This document shows, piece after piece, positions 48,451 to 59,289 of a stretch of 64,000 nucleotides of DNA. Both the position numbers and the translations under genes were made by a program. This DNA is from Perognathus longimembris pacificus. Its lineage: Eukaryota > Chordata > Mammalia > Rodentia > Heteromyidae. The stretch's first letter is position 1; the number at the start of each line of letters is the position of its first letter. The stretch is from positions 16,729,528 to 16,793,527 of the forward strand of contig NC_063184.1 of the NCBI RefSeq assembly GCF_023159225.1. Reading direction: 5' to 3'. Below the pieces are notes generated by a model. That model ran no database searches, was not told the origin of the DNA, and saw only the letters and a program-made list of their open reading frames with translations.

Positions 48451-48639
48451 ATAGCTTGTTGGAAAGACAGCTAAGTTTTAATTATCAGCTTTTTTTTTTA
48501 ATACCATCTGTCCTTACAGAGGTCCTTCCCTTGTCAATTTATAGCATCCTCTACTTTTCTAGTCCTCACTAAAGAAGCCAGAAATGCTAAAGTCCAGGTA
48601 ATGATACTGGTGACTTAGTGTGTTTATTGAGAAGAGCCC

Positions 48640-48785
48640 AGGGCTGGGAATATGGCCTAGTGGCAAGGGCATTTGTCTGGTATACATGAAGCCCTGGGTT
48701 CAATTCCTCAACACCACATATATAGAAAAGGCCAGAGTGTTGCTGTGGTTCAAGTGGCAGAGTGCTAGCCTTGAGCAGAAAGAAA
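48640..48785 (+). mobile_element. IDL-Geo SINE, 3'-truncated copy with target-site duplication
   Basis: Left monomer ggctgggaatatggcctag ... gttcaattcctcaacacc and the start of the right module (gctgtggttcaagtggcaga, gtgctagccttgagc), ending soon after. The direct repeat gagaagagccc is at 48629-48639 and 48786-48796, so the missing 3' third was absent at insertion. Confidence 0.9.
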
Positions 48786-48796
48786 GAGAAGAGCCC

Positions 48797-49845
48797 CATC
48801 CACTCTGGCTGGAGATAGCAAGGGCTCTCTCCAAAGGGAACAACTACCCAATGGTGGAATTCTGGACATTGTATTATCTGGGTGGCAGAGATATTTGGGG
48901 TTGGATTTCTTTTTTTCTGTGCTTTCTTCTTAATATAATTGTATTTATCGTAATGAATAGCATATATTCAATGTACAAATTAATGTGATTGATTGTGATA
49001 TTTCCACATTTGCCTACACTGTGCATTGATTTTCAGACCAGATTCCCTGGCATCTATCAATTGCCTTCCTTTAAAAAATAAATACAAAGCTAGGCTGCTA
49101 GCTCAAATCTCCAAGGACACAGATAGAATTAACACTACCATTTAATCAAAGAAGCATGTCATTTAGTTAGCACCCTCTTTTATCATCACTTGTTTATATG
49201 TGAAAAATAAGTTGAGACTTCCACTTACCCACAAATTTTTTGGCTTCATAATTTACATGGATTATGCATTTTTATAAATCACAGTTTCTTCTTTCTTTTC
49301 TGCTTTTCAATTGACTCTCACTGTCTTTTTCCTTAGGTTTTATTAAGGACTTTAGCAGAAATTTTTGTTTGTTAGTTTGTTTCTCAACTTTTTGTATTCT
49401 TTGCTCTGCACTTTAGTACATTCTGGAATTTAGCTTTAATAAGAATCACAAACTTCTACATCTGTTCCTAAATTGTATTCCCTTCTCCCACATTTGTGGA
49501 GGAAGAAGGTATTTTCTGGTATTACCTTCAAGTTATTTGCCTTCTTTAATGGATACTTAAAATGGGCTGGTTGTACATTTCACAAACTGAGAGAAAACAT
49601 TCCTGGAACATAAAAAAGGAACAACTATAAACTATATAATAATTTTAATATATTAGAATGTTTTGGGCCCAGTAAAAACTAGTAGTGACTTCCCTAAGTA
49701 TTCATTTAAATTACTCTATGAAATGAAATTTGTGGTTCAAGGATAAATAAATTGACACATTCCACAATGGTGTTCACTGGACTCTACATTGGTCATCTTT
49801 GTAGCAGAGCATTCAACTGCTAATAACCAAGAATTGCCTCTGTGG
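48797..49845 (+). other. Intergenic, nothing recognised
   Basis: AT-rich; no gene or confident repeat. Confidence 0.4.
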
Positions 49846-50443
49846 TGGACAGAAAAATGCCCCCAAAAGTATCCTCCCTTCAATACCCCAACTCTGTGAA
49901 GAAGTTACTGTGTATTATCATGAATGAATGACTCATCTCTTCCCAAATTCACATATGAAAGCCCAAACTCCCAATGAGCCTTTAGGAAAATAATTAAGAT
50001 TAAATAAGATTTTTTAAATGGGGCAATAGTCTGACAGGACAATATCTTTACACTGTAAATCAGATTTCTCTCTCACATCCCTCCCTCTCCTGTCTTACCC
50101 TCACGCACAGTAAAACAATCAGGAAGCCAAGTGAAGTTCAGAAGTAACTGGCTACTTGATCTTGAATTTGAAGCATCCAGAACAATGAGAAAATAAATTG
50201 GCTCATATACTCTGTGATTTCATGTGATGATAACCCAAACAGATTATCATATTATGGAAAAAATCATAACAGAAAGATGCAAAGTGTGTGGCTATGAAAG
50301 CAGCCATGAGAAGAACTCAGTTCTACTGTTAGTAACATGATCTTAGTCTAGACTTCTAAATTAACAGAATTAGAAAATAATAACTTTTCATTGCTTTAAG
50401 TCACCAAATCTGTGGTATTTGTTACAGTTATAGTAGAAAATGA
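49846..50443 (+). mobile_element. ERVL-MaLR-like (MLT1-type) LTR, decayed
   Basis: It contains the typical closing text of MLT1-type LTRs twice in degenerate form: gcatccagaacaatgagaaa near 50173, and tgctttaagtcaccaaatct, gtggtatttgttacag near 50391-50425. Earlier aaatgcccccaaaagtatcc fits the 5' portion. Possibly two fragments. Confidence 0.55.
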
Positions 50444-51324
50444 ACATATCTTCCATGACTGAAAGATGAATCATTCTGATGAAATTGCTTTTCAAAATAT
50501 ATTTGTGATCTTCCTTTGTCACCCCTGTTAGCTCAATGTATATTTGAGACCTATGTGTAGAAGTGTGTTTGGAAAAGAACTAAGAGAAATAAGACCATGC
50601 TGAGCTGTTGCCTCCTTTTCCTCTGCACCTCAAGGAAATGGAAGATGTCCTCAAAACCAGAAGAGAATTATAGTCACTTACCAGAGGAAAACTGGCTTAT
50701 ACTAAACTAGCTATTTGCTTGCTGCTTACTGAAGCTAGTTTTAACGGCAGTCTCTGCTCTTCAAGAACAATATGAAAACCCTGAACAAAACTTAGGAGTA
50801 AAATGCAAAAGGTTGGAACTTACCATTGTCTCAAGCATTTGAAACAAATTAAACAACTTGTCACTGGTCACTGAGTAAGAAAAGGTTGCGGAGCAGAAAA
50901 CAGGCTTGAATTCTGCAAACATGGTAGATTTCCTTTAAGCCGAAGCAGATGGCAGATGTTCTGCACAGTAGCTATATGTGGGGTAAGTATATGTGGGGTA
51001 TCTATATGTGGGGTTTCTTTGAATTTCTATATGACTTCTATTGCATTCTCCCTTTTTCATTTTACTTTCCATTCTGTATTTATATTTCTGTGTGGGTTCT
51101 TTCTGGTTTATTTTCCCACTTTTGGACTTTATGTATAGGGTCTGCTCCATCTGGACATCTGTTTGACTATTTCTACAAATGTGAGCTGGCTGGAAAAGTT
51201 CACAACTGCAAAGCCAATAGTATTAGCATCCAGAGCATTCTTTGCCTAAGGGCGTGGCTCACTTACTGTTCAGTAGTTGACAGCCAAACTCAGAGAGACA
51301 GATGCCTGACAATGAATGCTGGGG
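50444..51324 (+). other. Intergenic, with a 15-bp tandem repeat
   Basis: It contains three tandem copies of a tatatgtggggt-centred 15-bp unit (50972-51016). The 157-codon frame starting at 50949 translates them as YMWG repeats, but there is no further support for a gene. Confidence 0.45.
50972..51016. repeat. 15-bp tandem repeat, three copies
   Basis: Units ctatatgtggggtaa, gtatatgtggggtat, ctatatgtggggttt. Confidence 0.9.
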
Positions 51325-51425
51325 AGGCTAGAAAGACAAAGAAGCTGTGGGACAGTGTTGGGAGGAATATAACCATTTTGGAAAATAACATGGAGGGTTC
51401 CCTCCAAAAACTAACAGAATGAATA
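51325..51425 (+). mobile_element. L1 ORF2 3'-region fragment
   Basis: gttgggaggaatataaccat, then tttggaaaataacatgg and agggttccctccaaaaacta parallels the L1 text around the ORF2 C-terminus. Short and decayed. Confidence 0.5.
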
Positions 51426-51619
51426 TACTGTATTAATTCGTCACACTTGTCTGTAGAGACATGAGATTTCACTCCATGGTTGGCTTGCTCTATTTCTGTA
51501 GGCCAGTGGTAGCCTTGAACTTCCTGAAGGTGTGAGCATGGAACAGAGGCTACTCATATAAATGGACTACAGGAAGCAGAGACAGAAAGGAACAGTGAGT
51601 GATAAAGTGTGCATTTCCA

Positions 51620-51840
51620 GAGCACGTACCTCATGACCAAAACTACCTGCAGACTAGGTCCTACTTCTTCCCACATACATTGCCATTCTATTATGAATCC
51701 ATCAATATATGAATTCATTTATGGCAGCAGAGTCCTCGTGATTTAAGTCACTTCTCAATTACTGGGTCTAGCAGGGGACAACATCTTCAACACATGAAAC
51801 TTTTGGGGGGTACTTCAGTTCCAAATCACAATACTACAAT
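51620..51840 (-). mobile_element. ERVL-MaLR-like LTR fragment, minus strand
   Basis: agagtcctcgtgatttaagt, then cacttctcaattactggg, caacatcttcaacacatgaa, acttttggggggtac is the reverse of the 5' half of MST/MLT1-type LTRs. Confidence 0.55.
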
Positions 51841-54647
51841 GGCCCCCCAAAAGCCCCTATCTATCTCATAATGCAAAATGCATTTAGTTCACCTTGTTCA
51901 AATTTCTAAGTCCAAGTGTCTTCTAAGACTCAAAGCAGTCTCTTAACTGTAATCCCTGTAAACATTAAAAACAAGTTACATATTTCCCCTGTACAGTGAC
52001 ACGAGGTAACTATTCTCATTCCAAAGGATGAATGGGAAAATAGAAGGGAGTTGGACCAGAAGCAAGAAGCAAGACCATAACCCAGCAGGACAAGCATTAA
52101 ATCTGGTAGTTGATTCTGGCAACAGAAGGGGGCACACCAGTGCTGAGATGTAAACTTGGACATGCTTTACTAGCCTGCTTCAATTGCCAAGCTGACTGCA
52201 GTGCGCATGGCCTCTCTCGGGTACTTGCTCCGCTCGCTTCCTGCATCTTTCTTCAGCAGACATTGCACATCCCTGGAATCTCTAGATTCAAGAGGTCTCC
52301 ACCGAGTGCCCAGCTTTGTTCTCTCACACTTTCACATATCACCATCTCAAGAATTTGTAGAATTAAATAATTACTCAAATTTCTATTCTGTGTAACTCAG
52401 ATATTGAAATGTGACCATAGCTTTTCTCTTCTTTCTTCTTTTATTTTATTATTTTATTTTATTTTGGTGCTTATACCATGTCCCCAACTCTGGGCCGCCT
52501 ACTCTCTCAGCTTTCTGGCTCTGCTTGTATTCTATTAAGCCATGCCTCTATTCCCACATGAGTCTTTTTTTAAAATAGAAATACCTACAACAGCTGCTAA
52601 TAACAGAAATTTCATAGCTGGAAAATAATCATTATTCAATACATTCTAATTGTCATCATTAATCATCATTGTACATGACACTTGAAAACTGGGATTGTTC
52701 AAGGTGATTTGTTTAACGTTTATATACCCTAGTATGTTGATGAATTAGAAAAGATAATTTGATATAAGCATTCTATTGGTTTTTGATTATTCTAGTCTGT
52801 TTCTGGAGTTCTGTTAGAAACATAATAAAAAGCTTTCAAAGGAAAGAGACTGAATGAGTTCTCTAATGCTTTCCATGTTCCAATGTAACAGACCAGCATG
52901 CCAACAATTCCAGTTGGCTATGTATGTCATTCTCCAATCACCACCTTGCATTATCTCCCTTATTTTTTATATAGTTTTAAAATGCTAGAGAACTGCATCT
53001 TTCAGGTAGATATGAAGAAGTCAAAATTTCGATTAAAATCAAAATTACAATCTTCCAAAGATATTTACCTAAAGAAAGAAACTATATCTAGAATTGTGGT
53101 CTTTAGTGCAAGGAAATTGCATTATTATGATGTCTATTCAGAATAGCTTTGAGTCTGAATCAGGATGTCATTAAATTGCCTGATTTATCATCACTACATT
53201 ACTCAAAAATATCAAATCTAAAGTCTCTTGGAAGAAATAACCCACCATTCTGAAATACATACAGAAATCTTGCCATGAAAAATCAGATGAAATAGTAAAA
53301 AGGCGAGAAATGTCATGCAAATAGAGTAATTTCGTGGAATTAAATGCCTGTTCTAAAAGCTAGACAAAGGTAATTGAAGGCAGAAGAACAGGACCCTTGT
53401 TGAAAAAGCCCGTTATAATTAGACATAAAAATGCCTCTGGGTTGTCTCAGCACATAAGCTATTGATTCTTTATGGGTTTTTGTCACAACTTTCAGAAACA
53501 ATTAGAAGTGTTCACTATGTATTTAGCCCTTCCCCATGCTAATGCCTGGTCATCTTCTGTAAGTGTTTTTGTTTTATTCTCTAAAGAGGTATGAAGATTA
53601 AAAGCTGTGGATTTTGTCCATGTTAATTATTAGGATCTTGGCTTCACAAACCAAGCCAATAGGTTTTTCATTATTGTATTTTAGTCTTTGCCATGTTTAT
53701 AAATTCTCAAATTCTTGCATAAATCGTGCAAGTATGATGGTAATCCAAAGAACTATTCCAAAGCTAACAGTTGATATTTAACATTTGTTATCCACAGTTA
53801 TTATATCACAGCAAATTTCATGCGCTTGCAAAACCTGGCAACCTGAGTTGATATTCTTGTTATTAATCTTTCATTTTTCTCTTGGCTATCATATGGCTTT
53901 CCATTCAAATTCTCAAAGGTTCATTTTTACACTTTAGAAACCAGGCTTACTTTCTGTTAATGAGAGGAATAATTTCAGTTCATCATTATGAAGCTGTCTA
54001 ATTTCACTTTCTAAGTTTACTCTTTTTGAATTATATCATTAGTCAGCCAACAGGACAGGACTAAAATAAAGCTCCAGTTATAAACAATCTGATATGTGCA
54101 CCAATGCCTTCATGAGTCCCTTGTTTTGTAATATGTAACCATGCCAACCATGCTCTAAGCCCTTGATTATAGCCTGAACTCATCCCTTGAGTCGCTATCA
54201 AAATCCCTTTAATCCATTTTATTTAAGCCACCTCTGTCTGCTTAAATACTCATGGCACTGTGGAATACCATGTCATTTTCAAAGTGAAGAAAGATTTGAG
54301 TGCAGGAATGGGGCAAGGGGCAGAGAGACTGGAGAAGAAGTCTGAACTAGGAATATGCCACTGATCAAAGCTGAAGACCGTTGTAAAAAAAAAAACTTAT
54401 TTATACAATAATAGAAAGCTTAGAGTTTTCTTCTTGGTACTGAAAAAAAGGTAATGCAGTTAAAGAAAGAAATTGATGTTATCTCCTGGAAATGGCTGGT
54501 TATACTAAGAAAAGATTGTAGGAAGAAAAATAGCAAAATTATCATGTAAGTAGTCAAGGTGAGGATCAGTGAAAAAAAACACTGCTAATAGGTGGAGCAG
54601 AAGAAAAGTAAAATGTTTAGAAAACCCAATAAACACAACTGTGAATT
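51841..54647 (+). other. Intergenic, repeat-poor except a (TTTTA)n tract
   Basis: (TTTTA)n at about 52439-52466, possibly the tail of an unrecognised old SINE (52467-52560). The 2 kb from 52600 to 54640 has no recognised repeat and no convincing gene. Confidence 0.45.
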
Positions 54648-54966
54648 AGAGGTGGTAACAAGTTTGACAAGAAATATACTCGGGGCTGGGAATATGGCCT
54701 AGTGGCAACAGTGCTTGCCTCGTATACTTGAGGCCCTGGGTTCAATTCCCCAGCACCACATATAGAGAAAACGGCCAGAAGTGGTGCTGTTGCTCAAGTG
54801 ACAGAGTGCTAGCCTTGAGCAAAAGAAGCCAGGGACAGTGCTCAGGCCCTGAGTCCAAGCCCAGGACTGGCCAAAAAAAAAAAAAAAAGAAATATACTCA
54901 CTACCTTACATGTGTAACTGTAACTCCTCTGTACATCACCTTGACAATAACAATTAAAAAAAAACT
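54648..54966 (+). mobile_element. L1 3' end insertion, interrupted by a SINE
   Basis: The L1 terminal text ggtaacaagtttgacaagaa and, after the SINE, gtaactgtaactcctctgta, catcaccttgacaataac, then an A-run. The direct repeat ctgtgaatta at 54638-54647 and 54967-54976 marks the original insertion. Without the SINE the L1 piece is only about 100 bp. Confidence 0.87.
54682..54886 (+). mobile_element. IDL-Geo SINE nested in the short L1
   Basis: Full dimer with A-tail. A 13-bp target-site duplication, aagaaatatactc, lies at 54669-54681 and 54887-54899, inside L1 sequence. Confidence 0.95.
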
Positions 54967-55099
54967 CTGTGAATTAAATGGTAGAGGCTTAAGAGTTCCA
55001 GTGACTCAAGTTTGTGATCTTCCCTACACAGGAGGCTGAGATATGAGGATCACAGTTCAAAACCAGCTCAGGCAGAAAAATCAATGCGATTTTCTTTCC

Positions 55100-55318
55100 T
55101 TTTTTTTTTTTTTTTTTTTTTTTTTTTGCCAGTCCTGAACCTTGGACTCAGGGCCTGAGCACTGTCCCTGGCTTCTTTTTGCTCAAGGCTAGCACTCTGT
55201 CACTTGAGCCACAGCGCCACTTGTGGCTGTTTTCTATATATGTGGTACTGAGAAATTGAACCCAAGGCTTCTTGTATGTGGGGCAAGCACTCTTGCCACT
55301 AGGCCATATTCCCAGCCC
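55100..55318 (-). mobile_element. IDL-Geo SINE nested in a 7SL-Geo SINE
   Basis: Long T-run, gccagtcctgaaccttggac, full dimer in reverse, ending ccatattcccagccc. The flanks tcaatgcgattttct (from 55081) and tccatgagattttgt (from about 55320) look like a diverged target-site duplication. Confidence 0.92.
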
Positions 55319-55423
55319 ATCCATGAGATTTTGTCTCCAACTAAGCACCAAAAAGTTGGAAATGGAGCTGTAGCTCAACTGGTAAAGCACTAGCCTTAAA
55401 AAGACAGACAGACAGACAGACAG

Positions 55424-55612
55424 GGGCTGGGGATATAGCCTAGCGGCAAGAGTGCCTGCCTCGGATACACGAGGCCCTAGGTTCGATTCCCCAGCACCAC
55501 ATATACAGAAAACGGCCAGAAGCGGCGCTGTGGCTCAAGTGGCAGAGTGCTAGCCTTGAGCGGGAAGAAGCCAGGGACAGTGCTCAGGCCCTGAGTCCAA
55601 GGCCCAGGACTG

Positions 55613-55644
<32 letters not shown>
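55424..55644 (+). mobile_element. IDL-Geo SINE, young copy, nested in a 7SL-Geo SINE
   Basis: Young subfamily (cctaggttcgattcc, gcgggaagaagcc) with a pure A-tail of about 30. The flanking repeat gacagacagacag (55411-55423 and 55645-55657) is either the target-site duplication or the host's own GACA microsatellite. Confidence 0.95.
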
Positions 55645-55646
<2 letters not shown>

Positions 55647-55979
55647 CAGACAGACAGGTGTGGGGGTGGTATATGGGGGGGAGAGCAAGAAAGCTCTCTC
55701 AGTGACAGCATCAAGACCCAAGACTGGAACAAAAATAAGGATAGCAATCATTTTTTCTTACTTCCTAGATGAAATTAATAAAATGATTGCTTATTTTATG
55801 AAATGTTTTAAAGTGCTAAATATTTCATAGCAATATGCTAGTAGCTATATTTATAATTATAAAATAATTCTCACTTAAAATCAAATAATAGGAAAATCAA
55901 ATTAATAGATTCAGTACATAAAGGATTTTAATACCTACTTTAGTTTCTCGATTCATATTCTCTAATAAAAGCATAAGTA

Positions 55980-56184
55980 GGGGCTGGGAATATAGCCTAG
56001 TGGTAGAGTGCTTCTCTCCTATACATGAAGCCCTGGGTTCAATTCCTCAGCACCACATATATATATATATATAAAAAGCCAGAAGTAGCACTGTGGCTCA
56101 AGTGGTAGAATACTAGCCTTGAGCAAAAACAATCCAGGGACAGTGCTCAGGCCCTAAATTCAAGCCCCAGGACTGGCAAAAATA
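55980..56184 (+). mobile_element. IDL-Geo SINE with 16-bp target-site duplication
   Basis: Older form (ggttcaattcctcagcacc, a short TA expansion in the linker, ttgagcaaaaacaatccagg). The direct repeat aataaaagcataagta is at 55964-55979 and 56185-56200. Confidence 0.95.
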
Positions 56185-56200
56185 AATAAAAGCATAAGTA

Positions 56201-57670
56201 AACCACTTGCAGAACCGGGGTGCTTTCAGAGAAGTGATAGTTTGGGGAACAAATTGAGAAATAATCACTAAGTATTTACTATATCCAAGCCTAAATTAAT
56301 CTCTATTGCCAAATCATATTGCTTTTCCTCTTTTTTTTGAAAATAATTTGCTAACAATAAAACAGTCACTGAAATAAATTTATTCTAAATTTCTGCAACT
56401 GAGTAATTTTGTCCTAATTAGTCTTTAATTCAACAGAAATGTGATTATCTTGCTTTAGCTAATGTAAAAGACTTTGTTGTAATGTTTAAACGAGATGTAT
56501 TCGCCTATATTCCAAACACTTCTATTATTAAATATCAGTAAGTTGACAACCTCATCTTAAAATACCAAACAATTCAAGAATAGTAAATGTGGAAACAGAT
56601 AATCTACTGCCATAGAACATTCTGTAACCCCACATTGCCCTTGAGATGGCATGTGGTTTTGAGGCCTTGGGCCAGATCCTTTCCAACACATTGTCTTCCC
56701 GAGCCTGCCACCTCTCCCAGATTTTACAAAGAACTAATAAACATAAGCTACTTCCCAGATCTCATGATTCAAAATTGGTAGAAATTTTAAGAAGAAATCT
56801 AGGACTCTTCCATATACCTGAGATCTTGCAAATAACATCTACACACACACATTGAACCTTGTAATAGGAAAAAAAAATGAGGCAAAGAGGAGCTTCAAAT
56901 TAAAAAGTAAAAATTACATGGGAGGCAGAATGATCTCTCCTTTGAGGGTGAGAAATACTCTACTGTTCTAATATCTAACATGAAATCATGATGTGAACCT
57001 AAATTGAGTCTTTTTTTTTTAATTACAAACTTAGTCATCTAACTGATTACTATAGCCCTTCTGAACCACTTAGGGCAGGATCTGCCAGACAATATCTTTG
57101 AACAAGGTAATAGAAAGTCTCAGGAAAACATTTCTTTCCATGCTGTAGTGATCTCTGAGCATATGGCCACTCTGTGGCTCAGTTCCAGACTCTGCGTTGC
57201 AGTTTAAACTACTCTTTGCAGAATTAATCATCAATATTGTTAAAACCGCAGATGGGGCCCATAGGATTGAGGAAGCTCAATCGAGCAGACAAGTTAATAA
57301 GCTGAAAAATATGGGCTGTTATTGGTGTCCTGGCGTATTCACCCACAGAGTTTTTTCAAGTACTATGACATAGGGACCAATCACATTGCCTTATCTTTCC
57401 CCAAGGTTACACATTTAACAAATAAAATAACAGAAAATTAGGGAAAGAGATTAAATGCTTTCCTTTTCAGAATAAAATTAAAGAAAAGAAAAAAATCCTT
57501 CTTGTATTTGTGTTGGGAGGAAAATAATTTTTATAATTCTATTTCACAGTAGACAAACTGTCAAATAATCTTTTACAGGGTACTAAAAGTAGAGCATTAG
57601 TATACCTTCATAATAATAATTATACGGGGAAAATCTATTGTTTTTACTGGCATTATGTGTTTTGATTTGG
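56201..57670 (+). other. Intergenic, nothing recognised
   Basis: About 1.5 kb of AT-rich sequence; only short open frames. Confidence 0.42.
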
Positions 57671-57756
57671 ACAGCTTTGGCTAGAGGTGTGGCTATGGTA
57701 GAGTACACATTTTGCACACATGAGGCCCTGAGGTCAATGCCCAGTAGTGAAAAAGT
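57671..57756 (+). mobile_element. ID-like monomer
   Basis: ggctagaggtgtggctatgg, tagagtacac, then catgaggccctgaggtcaat, gcccagtag and an A-rich tail: a single ID/tRNA-Ala-type SINE with box A and box B-like parts. Confidence 0.7.
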
Positions 57757-58550
57757 GAAACAAAACAGAACAAAACAAAAAACAAGCTTTAACCAACCAA
57801 TGTGAGGTCAACTATTATGAAGAGAGTAAATTGGAGCTTATTATTATTATCCAACTTTTTCAGTCACTAAATAATGTCACTGATAAATACTTGTCAAAAC
57901 CCAAAATGTTTCCTACTTTAGATTTTAAATGATTGTACAGATGACAGTTGGGTTTTAATAACATACACATGAGTTACAAAGTGGCACATTTTATTACTTA
58001 TTAGCATTATATTCAAAGTAAATACTAAGTCAAAGAGTTCCCAGTCAGCCTTTGAGTCAAGTGATAATGGTTCTGGCTCTGTTTGAGTGCTATTTGCAAC
58101 ACTGTTGAATTCTTTGTTCCTTAGAGTAAAGTCAAAATAAATCAGGACAGCCTAGAAACTAAAAGAATAAAAACAGCACTTGAGTGACTTCAATTCTGTC
58201 ATATTGTAGGATCACTTGAAGTTGTCATCTGTGTTTAGAATACATTGTATAACAGGATTTTCATTCATTTCCTCTGTTTATCAGGTGATGTTTCTAGCTT
58301 GATATTTGCTAGTCTATGTGGTTAAACCTTTGAAACTAAAATACATTAGAAAATATTCTTCAGTCACTGTAATTAAAACTCATAAATGAGTGTGGTTCTA
58401 TGGTTTATGAAATACAAATATATTAAAGATGAAATTTGACAAAGCTATTGACAAACATGCAGGCATTAAAACCTTCTACAGAAACTATAATTCACATATT
58501 TATTCTAAGAGACTGATACCTCAAAACGTCAATTTTTTTGGCCTGTAATA
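57757..58550 (+). other. Intergenic, nothing recognised
   Basis: No gene or repeat recognised. Confidence 0.42.
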
Positions 58551-58717
58551 AAATGCAGTGTACTGGTGAATTAAAGAACAGAAATTATTTCATCATATTT
58601 CTGGAGGCTGGAAGGCTCAAATGAAAATTTCAGCCTATTTTGTGATGGGGGCTCTCTTTTCAGTGGGTGGATATCTACTTTCATGGTGTTTCCTTTGAGT
58701 ATGCCTTCAGCATGAAG

Positions 58718-58750
<33 letters not shown>

Positions 58751-58870
58751 GTCTTGTGTCTCTTCTTATAAGGATATAAACTCTACTAGCTCCTGCCTCT
58801 ATCCTTATGATTTCCATTAAACATAATTGATTCCTCATTCTAAATACAGATATCTATTGAATGTTCAATA
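58551..58870 (-). mobile_element. ERVL-MaLR-like (MLT1-type) LTR, minus strand
   Basis: acagaaattatttcatcata, ttctggaggctggaaggct, later ctcttcttataaggatataa: the reverse of an MLT1-type LTR. A (GA)n microsatellite at 58718-58751 lies inside it, where these LTRs carry a GA-rich segment. Confidence 0.65.
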
Positions 58871-58944
58871 GAATCTATAGATTCAATCTATAGATTGATT
58901 ACAACTGGTATATTAAAAAGTCCACCTATTTTTCTTTAAAAAAA

Positions 58945-59272
58945 TTATCCAAGTGCAAGTGGCTCAGACCTGTAAGTACTCAGGAGACTGAGATATGAAG
59001 TAAGGATTGCAGTTCAAAGCCAACTGGAAGCAGGGAAGTCCATGAGATTCTTAGCTCCAATTAACCACCATAAAGCTGGAAGTGTAACTGTGGCTGAAAT
59101 GGTAGAGCTCTAGCTTTAATCTCCAATTAACCACCATAAAACTGCAAGTGTAACTGTGGCTGAAGTGGTAGAGCTCTAGCTTTGAACAAAAAGTTCAGGG
59201 ACAGTGACCATGCTCTGAGTTTAAACCCTAATACAGAGAGAGAGAGAAAAACCCTAATACAGAGAGAGAGAG
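58945..59272 (+). mobile_element. 7SL-Geo SINE with internal tandem duplications
   Basis: Head caagtgcaagtggctcagac, middle caactggaagcagggaagtc. The block from ctccaattaaccacc through the start of the right module is then present twice in tandem (59055-59120 and 59121-59184, period 66, few mismatches). The 3' end is also duplicated: aaaccctaatacagagagag recurs with period 26 (59223-59272). Confidence 0.9.
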
Positions 59273-59289
59273 AAAAAAAGAAAGAGGAA

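Larger units (their letters stand above)
54988..55737 (+). mobile_element. 7SL-Geo composite SINE split by two later SINEs
   Basis: Head and middle at 54988-55099 (aggaggctgagatatgagga, cagctcaggcagaaaaat). It resumes at 55319 (tccatgagattttgtctcca, then gagctgtagctcaactggta and a GACA run) and finishes at 55658-55737 (gctctctcagtgacagcatc, aagacccaagactgg). The two interruptions are IDL-Geo copies at 55100 and 55424. Confidence 0.85.

Noticed and set aside
50949..51422. 157-codon open frame, plus strand
   Set aside because: It is partly a 15-bp tandem repeat and partly an L1 remnant, with no recognisable domain and no splice or promoter context. Likely chance.
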